Part shown: positions 32,727 through 42,656 of the stretch, piece by piece
Position numbering within the stretch: the first letter of the stretch is position 1
How the letters are laid out: each line of letters opens with the position of its first letter
NCBI GenBank assembly: GCA_001796335.1
Contig: MGMF01000018.1
Span: 30,089 to 94,088 of the forward strand
DNA length: 64,000 nucleotides
Source: Chloroflexi bacterium GWB2_49_20
GTDB taxonomy: Bacteria; Chloroflexota; Anaerolineae; Anaerolineales; Villigracilaceae
Direction: 5' to 3'
Made by a program: the position numbers and the translations under genes
The notes under the pieces: model-generated
Databases searched by the model: none
What the model was told of the DNA's origin: nothing
What the model saw: only the letters and a program-made list of their open reading frames with translations

Positions 32727-33956
32727 ATGGCAGAAATCAATCCTCAAGATACCGAAATCGTCGATTTTGCTATACGTGAACACCGCTCATTATGGTTGGA
32801 TGCCTGGCGTCGTTTGATTGCAAACAAAATAGCCATGCTTGGCTTATTTGTGGTTGCCTTGTTCATCCTCACAGCCAGCCTGTCTCATTTCTTTTGGAAG
32901 TATGACCCCAAATCGGATTTGGATTATTCCTCTAAATTGTTTGCACCAAATCTGGTGGTTACCGAAGACGCCCCAGCAGTGCACATTTTTGGTACAGACA
33001 AATTGGGAAGGGACATTTTCAGACGGGTGGTGCATGGCGGTTGGAATTCTTTGCGAGTAGGTCTGGTGTCGGTCAGCATTTCTCTCGCCATCGGCGGTCT
33101 GATGGGATTGCTGGCAGGTTTTTTTGAGAGCATTGACATGAATTTCTGGGAGCGAGTTACCTTGATGGGGCTTCTTGGCCTCGGGCTGGGCTCGCTGTCT
33201 GCCTGGATTGCTGCACAATTCTTCCAGATATTCCTTTTTTCGGGGCTTGGGATCTTCTCGGTTGTTTTTCAGAGATGGAAGGCTGGTAAAAAAGTTCGCA
33301 TCCTTGCTTTTGCCGTCATGGGCATGCTCCTGGGCGGCGTGTCAGGTCTTTTGGTAGGGCCCTTGGTTGGATTGGTCTGTGGATTTTTGGGGTTGGGTGT
33401 TGGTATGATCCTTGCGCGTCCTTTAGGCGGAAAGTTATTTTCCGACGTGACCATGCGCATCATGGATGTGATCCTGTCATTTCCCAGTTACCTGTTGGCT
33501 ATCGCAATCGTGGCCTTTCTTGGACCAGGTCTCGAAAAAGGGATGATCGCCATTGGAGTTGTTGGCATTCCGGTCTATGCCCGGCTAGCCCGCTCAGCCG
33601 TTCTATCCGTCAGCCAGAAGGAATATGTTCTTGCAGCCCAGGCTGTAGGTGAATCCCATGGACGGATCCTTTTCAAGCATATTGTTCCAAATATTCTCTC
33701 GCCGATCATTGTTCAATCCACAATGGGTTTGGCGAATGCGATCCTTTCTGCGGCAGCACTGGGCTTTCTTGGTCTAGGTGCAATTCCCCCGGAACCGGAG
33801 TGGGGAGCCATGCTTGGCGATAGCTATAAGTATCTTTCCAGTGGAGCCTGGTGGGCAGTTTTGTTCCCGGGATTGGCGATCATGCTCAGCGTTTTAGGGT
33901 TCAATCTTTTGGGTGACGGGTTACGCGATGCATTGGACCCAAAAATGCGAATATAA
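32727..33956 (+). CDS. oppC: Oligopeptide ABC transporter permease, DppC/OppC type, with a membrane insertion
   Basis: 409 residues, about 100 more than typical DppC/OppC. The N-terminus (DAWRRLIANKIAMLGLFVVALFILTA), FGTDKLGRDIFRRVVHGGWNSLRVGLV, the EAA loop YVLAAQAVGESHGRILFKHIVPNILSPIIV and the end GFNLLGDGLRDALDPKMRI are all canonical. The excess sits at residues about 140-238, between AGFFESIDMN and DVTMRIMDVILSFPS. It is strongly hydrophobic, with three or four extra predicted helices separated by QRWKAGKKVR. The reading frame is intact, so this is not an assembly of two genes. The insert may modify gating or bind a lipid or partner. Confidence 0.93.
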   Translation: MAEINPQDTEIVDFAIREHRSLWLDAWRRLIANKIAMLGLFVVALFILTASLSHFFWKYDPKSDLDYSSKLFAPNLVVTEDAPAVHIFGTDKLGRDIFRRVVHGGWNSLRVGLVSVSISLAIGGLMGLLAGFFESIDMNFWERVTLMGLLGLGLGSLSAWIAAQFFQIFLFSGLGIFSVVFQRWKAGKKVRILAFAVMGMLLGGVSGLLVGPLVGLVCGFLGLGVGMILARPLGGKLFSDVTMRIMDVILSFPSYLLAIAIVAFLGPGLEKGMIAIGVVGIPVYARLARSAVLSVSQKEYVLAAQAVGESHGRILFKHIVPNILSPIIVQSTMGLANAILSAAALGFLGLGAIPPEPEWGAMLGDSYKYLSSGAWWAVLFPGLAIMLSVLGFNLLGDGLRDALDPKMRI

Positions 33957-33983
33957 ACCAAAACGCGACCACTGAGGAGCACA

Positions 33984-34979
33984 ATGGAACCATTATTAAG
34001 TATCAATAATCTAAAAACCCGTTTTCATACCGAGGATGGTATTGTCAAAGCAGTTAATGGTGTCTCTTATTCCATGAAAGTTGGTGAAGTACTGGGGGTG
34101 GTTGGTGAGAGCGGCTGTGGAAAGAGCGTTCACGCTCTCTCGATCATGCGGCTTATCCAAATTCCACCAGGAGAAATTGAAAGTGGAGAAATTTGGTTTG
34201 ACGGTCGTGATTTGTTGAAGTTGGATAACAATGACATGCGTCACGTGCGCGGTAGAGATATTGCCATGGTGTTTCAAGACCCGATGTCATCCCTTAACCC
34301 GGTTTATACGGTCGGTTTCCAGATATGCGAAGCTTTAATGCTTCATAAGAAAATGAATAAGAACGAAGCCAGGCACCGGGCTGTGGAACTCTTAACCCTG
34401 GTTGGAATACCAGAAGCAAAGAGACGGCTGGATAACTATCCGCACCAGTTTTCCGGAGGCATGCGTCAAAGAGCTATGATAGCGATGGCTCTCTCGTGTG
34501 AACCCAAGCTTCTGATTGCTGATGAACCCACAACGGCATTGGACGTCACCATCCAGGCTCAAATCATCAACCTGGTGGTAAAGCTGCAGGAAGAACTAGG
34601 TATGGCGGTGATGTGGATAACGCATGACCTGGGTATAGTCGCAGAAATGGCGCATACGATCAATGTGATGTATGCGGGTTACATCATTGAACGGGGCAAT
34701 GTAAGAGATATCTACAAACGAACCCTTCATCCGTATACTTTTGGATTATTAGGTTCTTTGCCTGTGATTGATGAAGCCCCGGGGACCAAACTGATCTCGA
34801 TCCCTGGACTTCCACCAGACTTGATAGACTTGCCCAAAGGTTGTCCTTTTTATGTTCGTTGTACTTATCGAGTGGATCAATGCAAGTTTGAGCTTCCACC
34901 CCTGATGGAATCAGAAAGCAGCCAGCATACAGTCGCCTGTTGGCGATGGCAGGAAATTGACGGGAAAGGTACTAAATGA
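33984..34979 (+). CDS. oppD: Oligopeptide ABC transporter ATPase, DppD/OppD type
   Basis: 331-residue cytoplasmic ATPase powering peptide import. It has Walker A GESGCGKS at 41-48, a Q-loop in [10 protein letters not shown], the ABC signature FSGGMRQR, Walker [13 protein letters not shown] and an H-loop WITHDLG. The C-terminal oligopeptide/dipeptide extension has [15 protein letters not shown], the cysteine pattern for the small Fe-S or structural site seen in DppD proteins. The start has GAGGAG upstream. The stop overlaps the next ATPase as ATGA at 34976-34979. Confidence 0.96.
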   Translation: MEPLLSINNLKTRFHTEDGIVKAVNGVSYSMKVGEVLGVVGESGCGKSVHALSIMRLIQIPPGEIESGEIWFDGRDLLKLDNNDMRHVRGRDIAMVFQDPMSSLNPVYTVGFQICEALMLHKKMNKNEARHRAVELLTLVGIPEAKRRLDNYPHQFSGGMRQRAMIAMALSCEPKLLIADEPTTALDVTIQAQIINLVVKLQEELGMAVMWITHDLGIVAEMAHTINVMYAGYIIERGNVRDIYKRTLHPYTFGLLGSLPVIDEAPGTKLISIPGLPPDLIDLPKGCPFYVRCTYRVDQCKFELPPLMESESSQHTVACWRWQEIDGKGTK

Positions 34980-35974
34980 CATCTGAAGATTCAGTCCTGG
35001 TACAGGTTCAAAATCTGAAGAAATATTTCCCTATTTATAAGGGTCTGATTGTTAATAAGCATGTTAACGACGTGAAAGCCGTGGATGATATCAGCTTTGA
35101 TGTTTACAAAGGAGAAACACTCGGACTGGTGGGTGAAACAGGTTGTGGAAAAACCACTGTTGGCCGGACCATCCTTCACCTTTACCGGCCTACTTCCGGT
35201 AAGATCATCTTCGGCGGTATCAACCTGGCTGATTTAGGGGAAAATGAGATGCGTGTCATGCGCCGGCGCATGCAAATGATATTCCAGGACCCTTATGCCT
35301 CCCTTAATCCACGCATGACGGTCGGTTCGATCATCTCAGCTCCTTTGGATGTTCATACATCTGCAAACAGGAAAGAAAAGCAGGATCAAGTACAGGAGTT
35401 GCTGAAGATCGTTGGATTAAACCCGGATTTTGTGAATCGCTATCCACATGAATTCTCAGGCGGACAGCGCCAACGAATTGGAATCGCACGAGCTTTGGCG
35501 CTCAGCCCAGATTTGATCATTTGCGATGAACCAATTTCATCGCTGGATGTTTCCATCCAGGCACAAGTAGTTAACTTGCTTGAAGAACTTCAAGAACGCC
35601 TCGGATTGACTTACATTTTCATCGCACATGACCTCAGCATGGTCCGTCACATCAGCAACCGGATGGTGGTTATGTACCTGGGAAAGATCATGGAATTGGC
35701 TGATAGGAATGAAATTTACCTTAGACCTCTTCATCCTTATACACAAGCCCTCATGTCTGCTGTACCAATCCCTGATCCAGATAAAGCCAGAAATCGTCAA
35801 CGCATTCTCCTTGAGGGAGATATTCCCAGCCCGGTAAACCCTCCCATCGGATGCAACTTTAACACTCGTTGTCCCATCGCGACTGAGGAATGCTTCAAGA
35901 TTGATCCGGAATATCGGGAATTAACCCCCAAACATTTTGTGGCCTGTCATCATGCCGAACAATTCATAAAATAA
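34976..35974 (+). CDS. oppF: Oligopeptide ABC transporter ATPase, DppF/OppF type
   Basis: 332-residue partner ATPase that forms a heterodimer with the preceding gene product. It has the typical OppF opening [14 protein letters not shown], Walker [10 protein letters not shown], the signature [17 protein letters not shown], Walker [13 protein letters not shown], and [13 protein letters not shown]. The C-terminal extension ends [35 protein letters not shown], with the cysteine cluster. It is translationally coupled to oppD by a 4-nt overlap. It is the last core transporter gene, with the dipeptide epimerase beginning 107 bp downstream. Confidence 0.96.
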   Translation: MTSEDSVLVQVQNLKKYFPIYKGLIVNKHVNDVKAVDDISFDVYKGETLGLVGETGCGKTTVGRTILHLYRPTSGKIIFGGINLADLGENEMRVMRRRMQMIFQDPYASLNPRMTVGSIISAPLDVHTSANRKEKQDQVQELLKIVGLNPDFVNRYPHEFSGGQRQRIGIARALALSPDLIICDEPISSLDVSIQAQVVNLLEELQERLGLTYIFIAHDLSMVRHISNRMVVMYLGKIMELADRNEIYLRPLHPYTQALMSAVPIPDPDKARNRQRILLEGDIPSPVNPPIGCNFNTRCPIATEECFKIDPEYRELTPKHFVACHHAEQFIK

Positions 35975-36081
35975 GGTCACCATAATTTCCTTTCGTGACA
36001 ACTCACCGAATATGATGGGGAGTGCTTCCTTGTTGGTGCTCAAGAATTTCTAAGGTTTAAGAAATAGGATACTTATTAGAT

Positions 36082-37104
36082 ATGAACCCACAATTGACAT
36101 GGCACAAAATTACATTAAAACTTCGGAATCCCTTTCGTCTTTCCTATGGTACGAGTGAAGAGCGGCATGCTTACTGGATCAGACTGAAAAATGATGAAGG
36201 TTGGGGGGAAGGCACAATTCCTCCTTATTACGGCGTGAGCACGGATGATATGGAGGCGCTGTGGGAAAATGCTTCAGAAAACACGGCACCTTTTCCGGAT
36301 GATCCCGAAAAAATATTGTCCTGGGTGGGTTCCGAAGGTCCTGCTCCGGCGCGCTGTGCGTTGGATCTTGCATTGCACGACCGCATCGCACGCGCTAACA
36401 ATGTTCCCCTGTATAAACTGTTGGGTATCCCTCGACCTGAACCCAAATTAAGTTCTTTTACGATAGCGATTGATACACCTGCTGAAATGGCAAATAAAGC
36501 TTTGCAGGCGAAAAATTATTCGATAATTAAAGTAAAACTCGGCAGTGATGACCTGGATATGGATCGGCTGCTGGCGATTCGTAGCGCCCGTCCGGATGTA
36601 AAATTGAGATTGGACGCCAATGCCGGTTGGATGCTGGATAATGCCATGGGCTACATCCGGGATTTGGAACGATTCAACCTTGAAATGATCGAACAACCAT
36701 TGAGTAAGGATGATATTGAGGGAATGGGAAAAATTCAGGCAGAAACCCATATCCCCATCATAGCTGATGAATCGGTTCAGACCATAAAAAATATTGAAGA
36801 CCTGGCCAAAGCCGGGGTAAAAGGTGTAAACATTAAATTGATGAAAGTGGGTGGCTTGTCCCCTGCATTGCAAATGATAAATAGATCCAGGGAACTCGGG
36901 TTAAAAGTAATGCTGGGCTGCATGATCGAAACCTCCATTGGTACAACTGCCATGGCTCACCTGGGCGGTTTGGCGGAGTGGTTGGACCTGGACGCCTCAG
37001 CATTGATCACGAATGATCCATTTGAGGGGATGATTTTTGATGAATTCGGAACTGTGAAAATTCCAGAAAGAGCTGGGATTGGCGCAGTGTTAAAATCACA
37101 GTAA
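36082..37104 (+). CDS. Dipeptide epimerase (L-Ala-D/L-Glu epimerase-like), enolase superfamily
   Basis: 340-residue enolase-superfamily enzyme of the muconate-lactonising/dipeptide-epimerase subgroup. The acid/base pair and metal ligands are all present: the KxK motif in SIIKVKLGSDD (about residue 150), D in LRLDANAGW, E in LEMIEQPL, D in PIIADESV, and the second-face lysine in GVNIKLMKVGG. The 20s loop covers FRLSYGTSEERHAYWIRL. Dipeptide epimerases convert L-Ala-D-Glu from murein peptides to L-Ala-L-Glu, or act on other dipeptides. Its position right after a peptide importer supports a role in peptide salvage. Exact dipeptide specificity is unknown. Confidence 0.88.
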   Translation: MNPQLTWHKITLKLRNPFRLSYGTSEERHAYWIRLKNDEGWGEGTIPPYYGVSTDDMEALWENASENTAPFPDDPEKILSWVGSEGPAPARCALDLALHDRIARANNVPLYKLLGIPRPEPKLSSFTIAIDTPAEMANKALQAKNYSIIKVKLGSDDLDMDRLLAIRSARPDVKLRLDANAGWMLDNAMGYIRDLERFNLEMIEQPLSKDDIEGMGKIQAETHIPIIADESVQTIKNIEDLAKAGVKGVNIKLMKVGGLSPALQMINRSRELGLKVMLGCMIETSIGTTAMAHLGGLAEWLDLDASALITNDPFEGMIFDEFGTVKIPERAGIGAVLKSQ

Positions 37105-37137
37105 GTTTTTTGAATAATTGACCCCCGCAAAATACAT

Positions 37138-37169
37138 GAAAACATCCACCACTTGCGGTGGATGTTTTC
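37138..37169. terminator. Bidirectional-type hairpin between convergent genes
   Basis: Perfect 13-bp inverted repeat GAAAACATCCACC / GGTGGATGTTTTC around ACTTGC, between the epimerase stop (37104) and the pyrE stop (37224). A-rich on one side and T-rich on the other, it suits termination from both directions. Confidence 0.75.
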
Positions 37170-37223
37170 CAGCGCGGACGGGATTTTATATTTGAATGGC
37201 AGGACGGATAATTGTGTGCATTG

Positions 37224-37832
37224 TCAGCCACGGGCGCTTGCCAGGAAAGCTCTTGTCCTGTTAAGCAGGCTGTTTTCCACCTTGCCAAATTTCTCCCAGT
37301 AATCCAACAACTGCGTGATGGTCAACACGGCATGCAGATGGAATCCGGCTTGTTCGAGGGCTTCCTTCGCCCCGGACTGGCGATCCACCAGCACAACCAC
37401 ATCGCGCACCTTCAATCCGGCCGCGCTTAGTTTCTCAATGGCTTCAAATTTGCTGCCCCCGGTGGTCGCCAGGTCATCAATTACAACGATCGTCTCTCCT
37501 GGGTGATATTCGCCTTCGATCACAGCCTTGGTTCCATGCTCTTTGATCTCCTTGCGAGGGTAGATCATCGGGTAATTGCCTGCCAGGGAGATGGCGGTGG
37601 CGATCGGGATGGCGGCATAAGGCAACCCGGCCAGGCGCTCGAAGTGCAATTTCCGCAGGATCGGCAGGTAGGCTGCCCCAACCTGTTCAAGTAATTTTGG
37701 GTGGCTGATGACCTGGCGCAGATCAATATAGATGGGTGATATCAAGCCGGATTTGAGAGTGAATTCGCCAAACTTGATGCAGCCGGCCTCAAGCAGTCCA
37801 TCAGCCAGACGGGAAAATGGTTCATCGGTCAT
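37224..37832 (-). CDS. pyrE: Orotate phosphoribosyltransferase
   Basis: Adds PRPP to orotate to give OMP, the fifth step of UMP synthesis. From ATG 37832 (AAGGA 7 nt upstream; ATG 37835 is an equal alternative) the protein has 202 residues, normal for the family. It shows [38 protein letters not shown] and the PRPP-binding loop [20 protein letters not shown]. An in-frame upstream ATG at 37910 would overlap pyrF by 43 nt and is unlikely. Last gene of the pyr operon. Confidence 0.95.
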   Translation of the reverse strand: MTDEPFSRLADGLLEAGCIKFGEFTLKSGLISPIYIDLRQVISHPKLLEQVGAAYLPILRKLHFERLAGLPYAAIPIATAISLAGNYPMIYPRKEIKEHGTKAVIEGEYHPGETIVVIDDLATTGGSKFEAIEKLSAAGLKVRDVVVLVDRQSGAKEALEQAGFHLHAVLTITQLLDYWEKFGKVENSLLNRTRAFLASARG

Positions 37833-37867
37833 CATCAATTCCTTCTTGTGAATGGTTGCCTGAAAAG

Positions 37868-38698
37868 CTAAAACCCTAGTCTTCGGCGGATTGCGGTGAT
37901 CTGGTGACACAAATCAGCGGCCGCCTGGGCGGGATCCTGAGCGTGTGCCAGGCTGCGCGAGACGTTAATAAGCAGGCCTCTGCCATCTGTTCGCAAACCG
38001 AGGCGCAGGGTGGTCTCCAGGTCTCCGCCTTGCGCACCAACCCCGGGTGATAAGAACCAGGCTTTGGGCGCAGCCTGCCGGACGCGTTGTAATGCTTCGG
38101 GCTGGGTTGCTCCCACCACCAGTCCGATGTTATCAGCTGTGTTCCAAACCTGTGCCAGGTAGGCAACATGCTCGAACAAGGGTACGATACCTTGTATTCC
38201 CATGGAGACGGGCAAATCCTGCAAATCCGCTGCACCGGGGTTGCTGGTCTTGCACAGCAGGAAGACACCCTTGCCAGGATAGACCAGGAACGGATCTATT
38301 GAATCCCTTCCCAGGTAGGGGTTGAGCGTGATCGCATCCACTTCCAGGTGCTCAAATGCGGAGATGGCATAAGCCTCGGCAGTGGAGGCAATGTCGCCGC
38401 GCTTGGCATCCAGAATGATGGGAATGGTGACTCCCAGCCGCCCGGATTCCGCTCGAATTGCAGAGATGACTTTCTGGAGGGCAACCCAGCCTTCAGGTCC
38501 GTACAGCTCGAAAAAGGCGGCATTGGGCTTGAAAGCAGCAGCAAGCGGGGCGGTGGCTTTGATCAAGCGCAAGCAAAAGTCGAGCGCCGCAGAGGCTGTG
38601 GGCACAGGCAGATCGGAAGGGTGTGGGTCCAGCCCTACGCACAAAACCGAGGCGCTGTCGTCAACACGATGAGTGAGAAAGTTAAAAAAAGTTTCCAT
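37868..38698 (-). CDS. pyrF: Orotidine-5'-phosphate decarboxylase, type 2
   Basis: 276 residues, matching the longer type-2 (mycobacterial) OMP decarboxylases rather than the 230-residue E. coli form. It decarboxylates OMP to UMP. The catalytic segment is [20 protein letters not shown], with the D-K-D charged network. It begins [28 protein letters not shown], and [19 protein letters not shown] and [13 protein letters not shown] (phosphate-binding loop) follow. The gene lies 63 bp after pyrB and 35 bp before pyrE on the same strand. Confidence 0.95.
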   Translation of the reverse strand: METFFNFLTHRVDDSASVLCVGLDPHPSDLPVPTASAALDFCLRLIKATAPLAAAFKPNAAFFELYGPEGWVALQKVISAIRAESGRLGVTIPIILDAKRGDIASTAEAYAISAFEHLEVDAITLNPYLGRDSIDPFLVYPGKGVFLLCKTSNPGAADLQDLPVSMGIQGIVPLFEHVAYLAQVWNTADNIGLVVGATQPEALQRVRQAAPKAWFLSPGVGAQGGDLETTLRLGLRTDGRGLLINVSRSLAHAQDPAQAAADLCHQITAIRRRLGF

Positions 38699-38761
38699 TG
38701 GATTTCATCCAATCATGGGCGAAGGACGATTGACCATCGTACATGGTCTGTGGTCTAACCT

Positions 38762-39745
38762 CTAGGCTTTTCCAAGCACCATTGCCAGCAGGGCCATGCG
38801 CACATACAAACCATATTCCATCTGGCGGAAGTAGGCGGCACGTGGATCATCGTCAAAGTCCGGGCTGATCTCACCCACGCGCGGCAGTGGGTGCATGACG
38901 ATCATTTCCTTCTTGGCAGCCCGCATGATGTCCGGGTTGACCACGAACGAGCCGCGTACGCTTTCGTAGGCCTCCGGGTCTTCAAAGCGTTCCTTCTGAA
39001 CCCGGGTCACATACAATACATCCGTTTTGGGCAATACCTTTTCGAGCGAGTCAAATTCGGCCTGCGGAATGCCCTTGGCTGCCACTTCTTCCATGACCTC
39101 CTTGGGCATGCGCAGGATCTCAGGTGAGACGTAGTTGAGTTTGACCTTGTAAAGCGAGAGCAGGCGCGCCAGGGAGTGAACGGTGCGCCCGTATTTCAGG
39201 TCACCCAGCATGGTGACAGTCATGCCATCGATCTGTCCAGCGCCGAGTTCTTCAAAGATGGTGAAGGTGTCCAACAGGGCCTGGGTGGGGTGCTCACCGA
39301 TGCCGTCCCCGGCGTTAATGACCGGTTTGCGAGCAGCCTGGGCCGCGATGGCCGCCGAGCCGGTCTCGGGGTGACGCAGCACGATCACATCCGCGTAGCA
39401 CTCCAGGGTGCGGATGGTATCCGGAAGGGATTCGCCTTTGGCCACTGAAGAGTACTTGACTTCGTTGATGGGGATAACGCTGCCTCCCAATCGCTCCATG
39501 GCGGCGGTGAAGGAGGACGAGGTGCGCGTGGAGGGTTCGTAGAACAGGTTGGCCAGGATCTTGCCTTTGAGCAGGTCAAAGGTTCCGACGCGGTCGACCA
39601 TGCCGTGCATTTCGTGGGCTACACCAAAGACATACTCCAGGTCCGCGCGGCTGAATTGTTTGACCGAGATGATGTCTTTGCCATACCAGGGGGCGTTCTT
39701 GTGGTCGCCGAAGGGCAGGTAGGGGCTGTTGGGTTGAGTGGGCAT
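38762..39745 (-). CDS. pyrB: Aspartate carbamoyltransferase catalytic subunit
   Basis: About 327 residues from ATG 39745 (AAGGAG 7 nt upstream). It joins carbamoyl phosphate and aspartate, the committed step of pyrimidine synthesis. The carbamoyl-phosphate loop is [18 protein letters not shown], with [20 protein letters not shown] and [19 protein letters not shown] (aspartate carbamoyltransferase-specific) and the end motif [25 protein letters not shown]. No pyrI regulatory subunit or degenerate dihydroorotase is adjacent. A 228-bp gap with several hairpins separates it from pyrC. Confidence 0.96.
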   Translation of the reverse strand: MPTQPNSPYLPFGDHKNAPWYGKDIISVKQFSRADLEYVFGVAHEMHGMVDRVGTFDLLKGKILANLFYEPSTRTSSSFTAAMERLGGSVIPINEVKYSSVAKGESLPDTIRTLECYADVIVLRHPETGSAAIAAQAARKPVINAGDGIGEHPTQALLDTFTIFEELGAGQIDGMTVTMLGDLKYGRTVHSLARLLSLYKVKLNYVSPEILRMPKEVMEEVAAKGIPQAEFDSLEKVLPKTDVLYVTRVQKERFEDPEAYESVRGSFVVNPDIMRAAKKEMIVMHPLPRVGEISPDFDDDPRAAYFRQMEYGLYVRMALLAMVLGKA

Positions 39746-39973
39746 AATTTTTCTCCTTGTTCTAAAATGTCCTTGTGAAACCCGTGCAATGGGTTGTGGC
39801 AATCTTGTGTATTTATAAAAATCTTAGCTCGGGGAAGTCCCGTCTTTCTATTCGTCGGGGATACCCCATGAAACAGGGTACAAGTATATCCCCGCCTCAG
39901 TACGTGAAAGTCGGCTTTGTCCGACTCGCTCTTGCCGCCAGTCCTTAGGACTTCCATGAGCTGGGCAGGAACT
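39746..39973 (-). promoter_or_regulatory. Structured leader between pyrC and pyrB
   Basis: Non-coding, with several stems on the minus strand: AGTCC-TAA-GGACT, AGTCGG-ACAAA-GCCGACT, GGGGATA...TATCCCC with an inner ACCC/GGGT, and AACCC-ATTGCAC-GGGTT near pyrB. It could hold an internal promoter or post-transcriptional control. No known riboswitch consensus was recognised. Confidence 0.4.
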
Positions 39974-41050
39974 TCAGTCCCGCGCCCTCACATTTTTCCC
40001 ATACCCCGCCTCGACCAGTACCTTGCCATCCTCGAAGGCGGTTTTGCCGCGTAGAACCACCTTGCGCAGGCGTCCCTTCACCTTCCAGCCTTCGAAAGGT
40101 GTCCAGCCACAGCGTGAGTGCATTTCACTGGCACGGATCTCATAACTGGCGTTCTCATCCACCTCCAGCCAGGTTTCGGGTTGTTCGGGCAGGTTGAAAA
40201 TGCGTCGCGGGTTGATGACCATCCTGCTGAGCAGATCGTCCATGGTCAATCGTCCATCGTCCACGGCTGTCAAAAGCAAGGAAAGCATGGTTTCCAAACC
40301 TGGGAAGCCTGGAGGCGGGTTGTCGCCATCCTTTTCGGCCAGGGTGTGTGGGGCGTGGTCGCTGGCAAAGCAATCGATCACATCCAGGTTTTCCCACAGG
40401 GCTTCCACATCCTCTTTGGAGGCCAGGCGCGGACGTACCTCGCCGCGACCAGGGTGTCCCTGGTTGATGGTGGGGATATCGTCGTTGCTCAGAAACAAAT
40501 GATGCGGAGCAACCTCGCAGGTCACCTTTATGCCGCGTTCCCTGGCAGCCTTGATGAGCAGAACTTCTTCTTTTAATGAAATATGGGCGATGTGCACAGG
40601 GCGGTTGTGGATGGCAGCGACCAGAATGGCAGCCGCCATGCTGCGGCTTTCAGAATGAGCGACGATGGGCAGGGAGAGCGGCCAGTGTTCGAAATGTGGC
40701 CTCCACAGACTCATGTCATCCAGGCGCAATTCACCGAATGTGCTGTCAAGATACATCTTCAGCCCGGCCGAACGCTGGGGTAGACCTATATGTAGATTCC
40801 AATCCGCGTTGCCAGGTCCGGCACCTAAAAACTGGGCATAGTCACAGCGGGCTTTGGAACGGGCGGCACTCAAGGCCAGGTCGAGTGTTGCGGCATCAAA
40901 AATGGGCGGTTTGGTGTTGGGCATGGCCAATACCAGCGTGATACCTCCGGCCAGGGCGGACATGGTGCCGCTGCCCCAGTCTTCCTTGTGGGTCTGGCCG
41001 GGTTCGCGCAGATGTACGTGCGGGTCAATTATTCCGGGAAGTTTTATCAT
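39974..41050 (-). CDS. pyrC: Dihydroorotase
   Basis: About 358 residues, shorter than most class I enzymes (about 420). It cyclises carbamoyl-aspartate to dihydroorotate. The first metal motif is [19 protein letters not shown]. The lysine of [10 protein letters not shown] is the likely carboxylated bridging ligand, His in IAHISLKEE follows, and [15 protein letters not shown] and [16 protein letters not shown] close the site. The start is uncertain: ATG 41050 gives [14 protein letters not shown], while ATG 41056 and TTG 41074 are in frame and no option has a clear ribosome site. It lies 70 bp after the uracil permease gene. Confidence 0.93.
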   Translation of the reverse strand: MIKLPGIIDPHVHLREPGQTHKEDWGSGTMSALAGGITLVLAMPNTKPPIFDAATLDLALSAARSKARCDYAQFLGAGPGNADWNLHIGLPQRSAGLKMYLDSTFGELRLDDMSLWRPHFEHWPLSLPIVAHSESRSMAAAILVAAIHNRPVHIAHISLKEEVLLIKAARERGIKVTCEVAPHHLFLSNDDIPTINQGHPGRGEVRPRLASKEDVEALWENLDVIDCFASDHAPHTLAEKDGDNPPPGFPGLETMLSLLLTAVDDGRLTMDDLLSRMVINPRRIFNLPEQPETWLEVDENASYEIRASEMHSRCGWTPFEGWKVKGRLRKVVLRGKTAFEDGKVLVEAGYGKNVRARD

Positions 41051-41119
41051 AGGCATGGGAAGGGGCAGGGACAATTCCCTGCCCCAATCTTATCGCATTG
41101 ACGGTAAGGTTACAAGCAG

Positions 41120-42496
41120 CTATTCTTTTGGTTTGAAGATAAGGAAGATGAGATTGATGAAAATGCCGAGAATGGCGGCGAACACAATGGCAGGTATGCC
41201 GCTCGGGAAGAGGTAAGGAACTTTGAAGGGGAACAATCCATTGGCCAGAACCAGGTTGCCGCCAATCCCGCAGATCAGGATCGTGGCGCCGATGGCCAGT
41301 TGTTTCGGGTCAAACAGGTCTACCTTCTCGGACTGGATGAGAGCCACGCCCTGCATGCCGATCACACCGAATAGATAAATGCTCAACCCACCCACGACGG
41401 CAAGTGGCAGGGTGTTGATCAGTGCCACCAGCTTGCCAAAGAAACCAACTACGATAGCCATACCGCCGGCAGTCATTAAGACGGCTGTGGAGTAGTTGCG
41501 CGTGATGGCCATCAGGCTGTTGTTCTCGCCGTAATTCGTACCGGCACAGCCGCCCAGCAAACCGCCAACCAGGTCATCCGCACCATCCGCCACCAGGTTG
41601 AGACCGATCAGTTTTTTGATCTCGAATGGTTTGCGCTTCAGTTCGACCGCCAGCGTATCGATATACAGGCTCATCTGGTACAGGTGGGCGGTGCTTTCGG
41701 GAACGGTGGCGATGAAGATGAGGGCGATGCTGAGTGCCATACCCCAGGCCTCGGGATTGGTAAAGGCCGGAAAGGTGAATTTCGGGACGGCGATCCAGGA
41801 GGCAGTCATTACGTTCTCAAAGTGTACTAATCCGAATGGAATGGCAACCAGATAGCCAAAGATGGCGCCAAACAGGATCGGCAGCATGCCAAGTAAACCT
41901 TTGCCACGCAGGTAAACTGAGAACAGGATGGTTGCAAAGAGTGTAATGAAAGCCACCGCCCAGGATTGCGCTGCAATTTCTGGTGCGGCCCAGTAACCTC
42001 CCCATCCCAAAGCGACATTGGCCAGGGCGATACCGATGACCATGGCCATCGAACCGGTGATGATGGGAGGTAGGATTTTATCCAGGGCACCCTTGCCAAC
42101 GCGCATGATCAGCAGGCCGAGGGCGATCTCAAACACGGCTGTCAGGATAATGCCGACCTGTACGATACGGACACCTTCGGGGCAATAGAACTGGGTCGGG
42201 TCACTGAAACAACCGGAGGCATATTTGCCCATCACTGTAACAATGACTGCCATATATGAAAACGAAGAGCCGTAGTACATGGGGATCTTACGCTTGGAGA
42301 CCAGCAGGGCGATGATCGTCCCCAAACCGCTGGCCAATAGTGTAACACCTATGTCAAACTTGGTCAGGATGGCGACCAATACAGTGGCCGGGAACATGGT
42401 CAGGAATTGCTGGAAGCCCAGGCTGAACATGGCTCCCAATGGTGGGCGGTCATCCGGAAGGTAGCCGGGGACCTTGGAACTGGTATTTTGTGACAT
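41120..42496 (-). CDS. uraA: Uracil/xanthine permease, NCS2 family
   Basis: 458 residues from ATG 42496, which has AAGGAGG 5 nt upstream. This is a 14-helix nucleobase:proton symporter. Family features are the opening PPLGAMFSLGFQQFLTMFPATVLVAIL, the GSMAMVIGIALANVALGWGGYWAAP region, FIATVPESTAHLYQMS (motif with the substrate-binding Glu), and GGLLGGCAGTNYGENNSLMAITRNYSTAV. First structural gene of the pyrimidine operon, behind a leader with an intrinsic terminator, so uracil uptake and de novo synthesis are likely controlled together. Location in the pyr operon favours uracil over xanthine. Confidence 0.94.
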   Translation of the reverse strand: MSQNTSSKVPGYLPDDRPPLGAMFSLGFQQFLTMFPATVLVAILTKFDIGVTLLASGLGTIIALLVSKRKIPMYYGSSFSYMAVIVTVMGKYASGCFSDPTQFYCPEGVRIVQVGIILTAVFEIALGLLIMRVGKGALDKILPPIITGSMAMVIGIALANVALGWGGYWAAPEIAAQSWAVAFITLFATILFSVYLRGKGLLGMLPILFGAIFGYLVAIPFGLVHFENVMTASWIAVPKFTFPAFTNPEAWGMALSIALIFIATVPESTAHLYQMSLYIDTLAVELKRKPFEIKKLIGLNLVADGADDLVGGLLGGCAGTNYGENNSLMAITRNYSTAVLMTAGGMAIVVGFFGKLVALINTLPLAVVGGLSIYLFGVIGMQGVALIQSEKVDLFDPKQLAIGATILICGIGGNLVLANGLFPFKVPYLFPSGIPAIVFAAILGIFINLIFLIFKPKE

Positions 42497-42576
42497 TTCT
42501 TCCTCCTTGGCAAATGGTTTGGTTTTTTCGATTGCTCTTGAAACAGGCAAAAAAAGAGAGCCGATATCGGCTCTCT
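42497..42576 (-). terminator. Intrinsic terminator/attenuator in the pyr leader
   Basis: A perfect 22-bp self-complementary stretch (42555-42576, arms AGAGAGCCGAT and ATCGGCTCTCT) is followed on the minus strand by seven T residues (42555-42549), 53 nt before the uraA start. It lies about 75 nt after the promoter's expected start point, so it would stop the operon's own transcript. It is directly preceded by a T-rich run. Confidence 0.8.
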
Positions 42577-42646
42577 AAAAAACAAATGAAACAATCAGTA
42601 ATTTGTGTGTATTGGAGGGGTTCCGGAAATGCATGCGCGCAAACAT
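42575..42646 (-). CDS. Putative pyr leader peptide
   Basis: Short frame beginning ATG 42646, 10 nt after TATAAT, or ATG 42634. From the second ATG it reads MHFRNPSNTHKLLIVSFVF. Its last codons are encoded by the T-rich tract and its TAG stop (42577-42575) enters the first bases of the terminator stem. The placement matches the enterobacterial pyrBI leader peptide, where coupled ribosomes block the terminator when UTP is low and polymerase pauses in the U-rich run. No Shine-Dalgarno is present, so translation would be leaderless or weak. Confidence 0.5.
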   Translation of the reverse strand: MFARMHFRNPSNTHKLLIVSFVF

Positions 42647-42656
42647 ATTGGGCGGA

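Noticed and set aside
40230..40275. TCGTCCATGGTCAATCGTCCA-like repeat inside pyrC, similar to intergenic pieces near 38718 and 56680
   Set aside because: It encodes [16 protein letters not shown], which matches the normal dihydroorotase sequence (GRLTLEDL type), so an inserted repeat is not needed to explain it.
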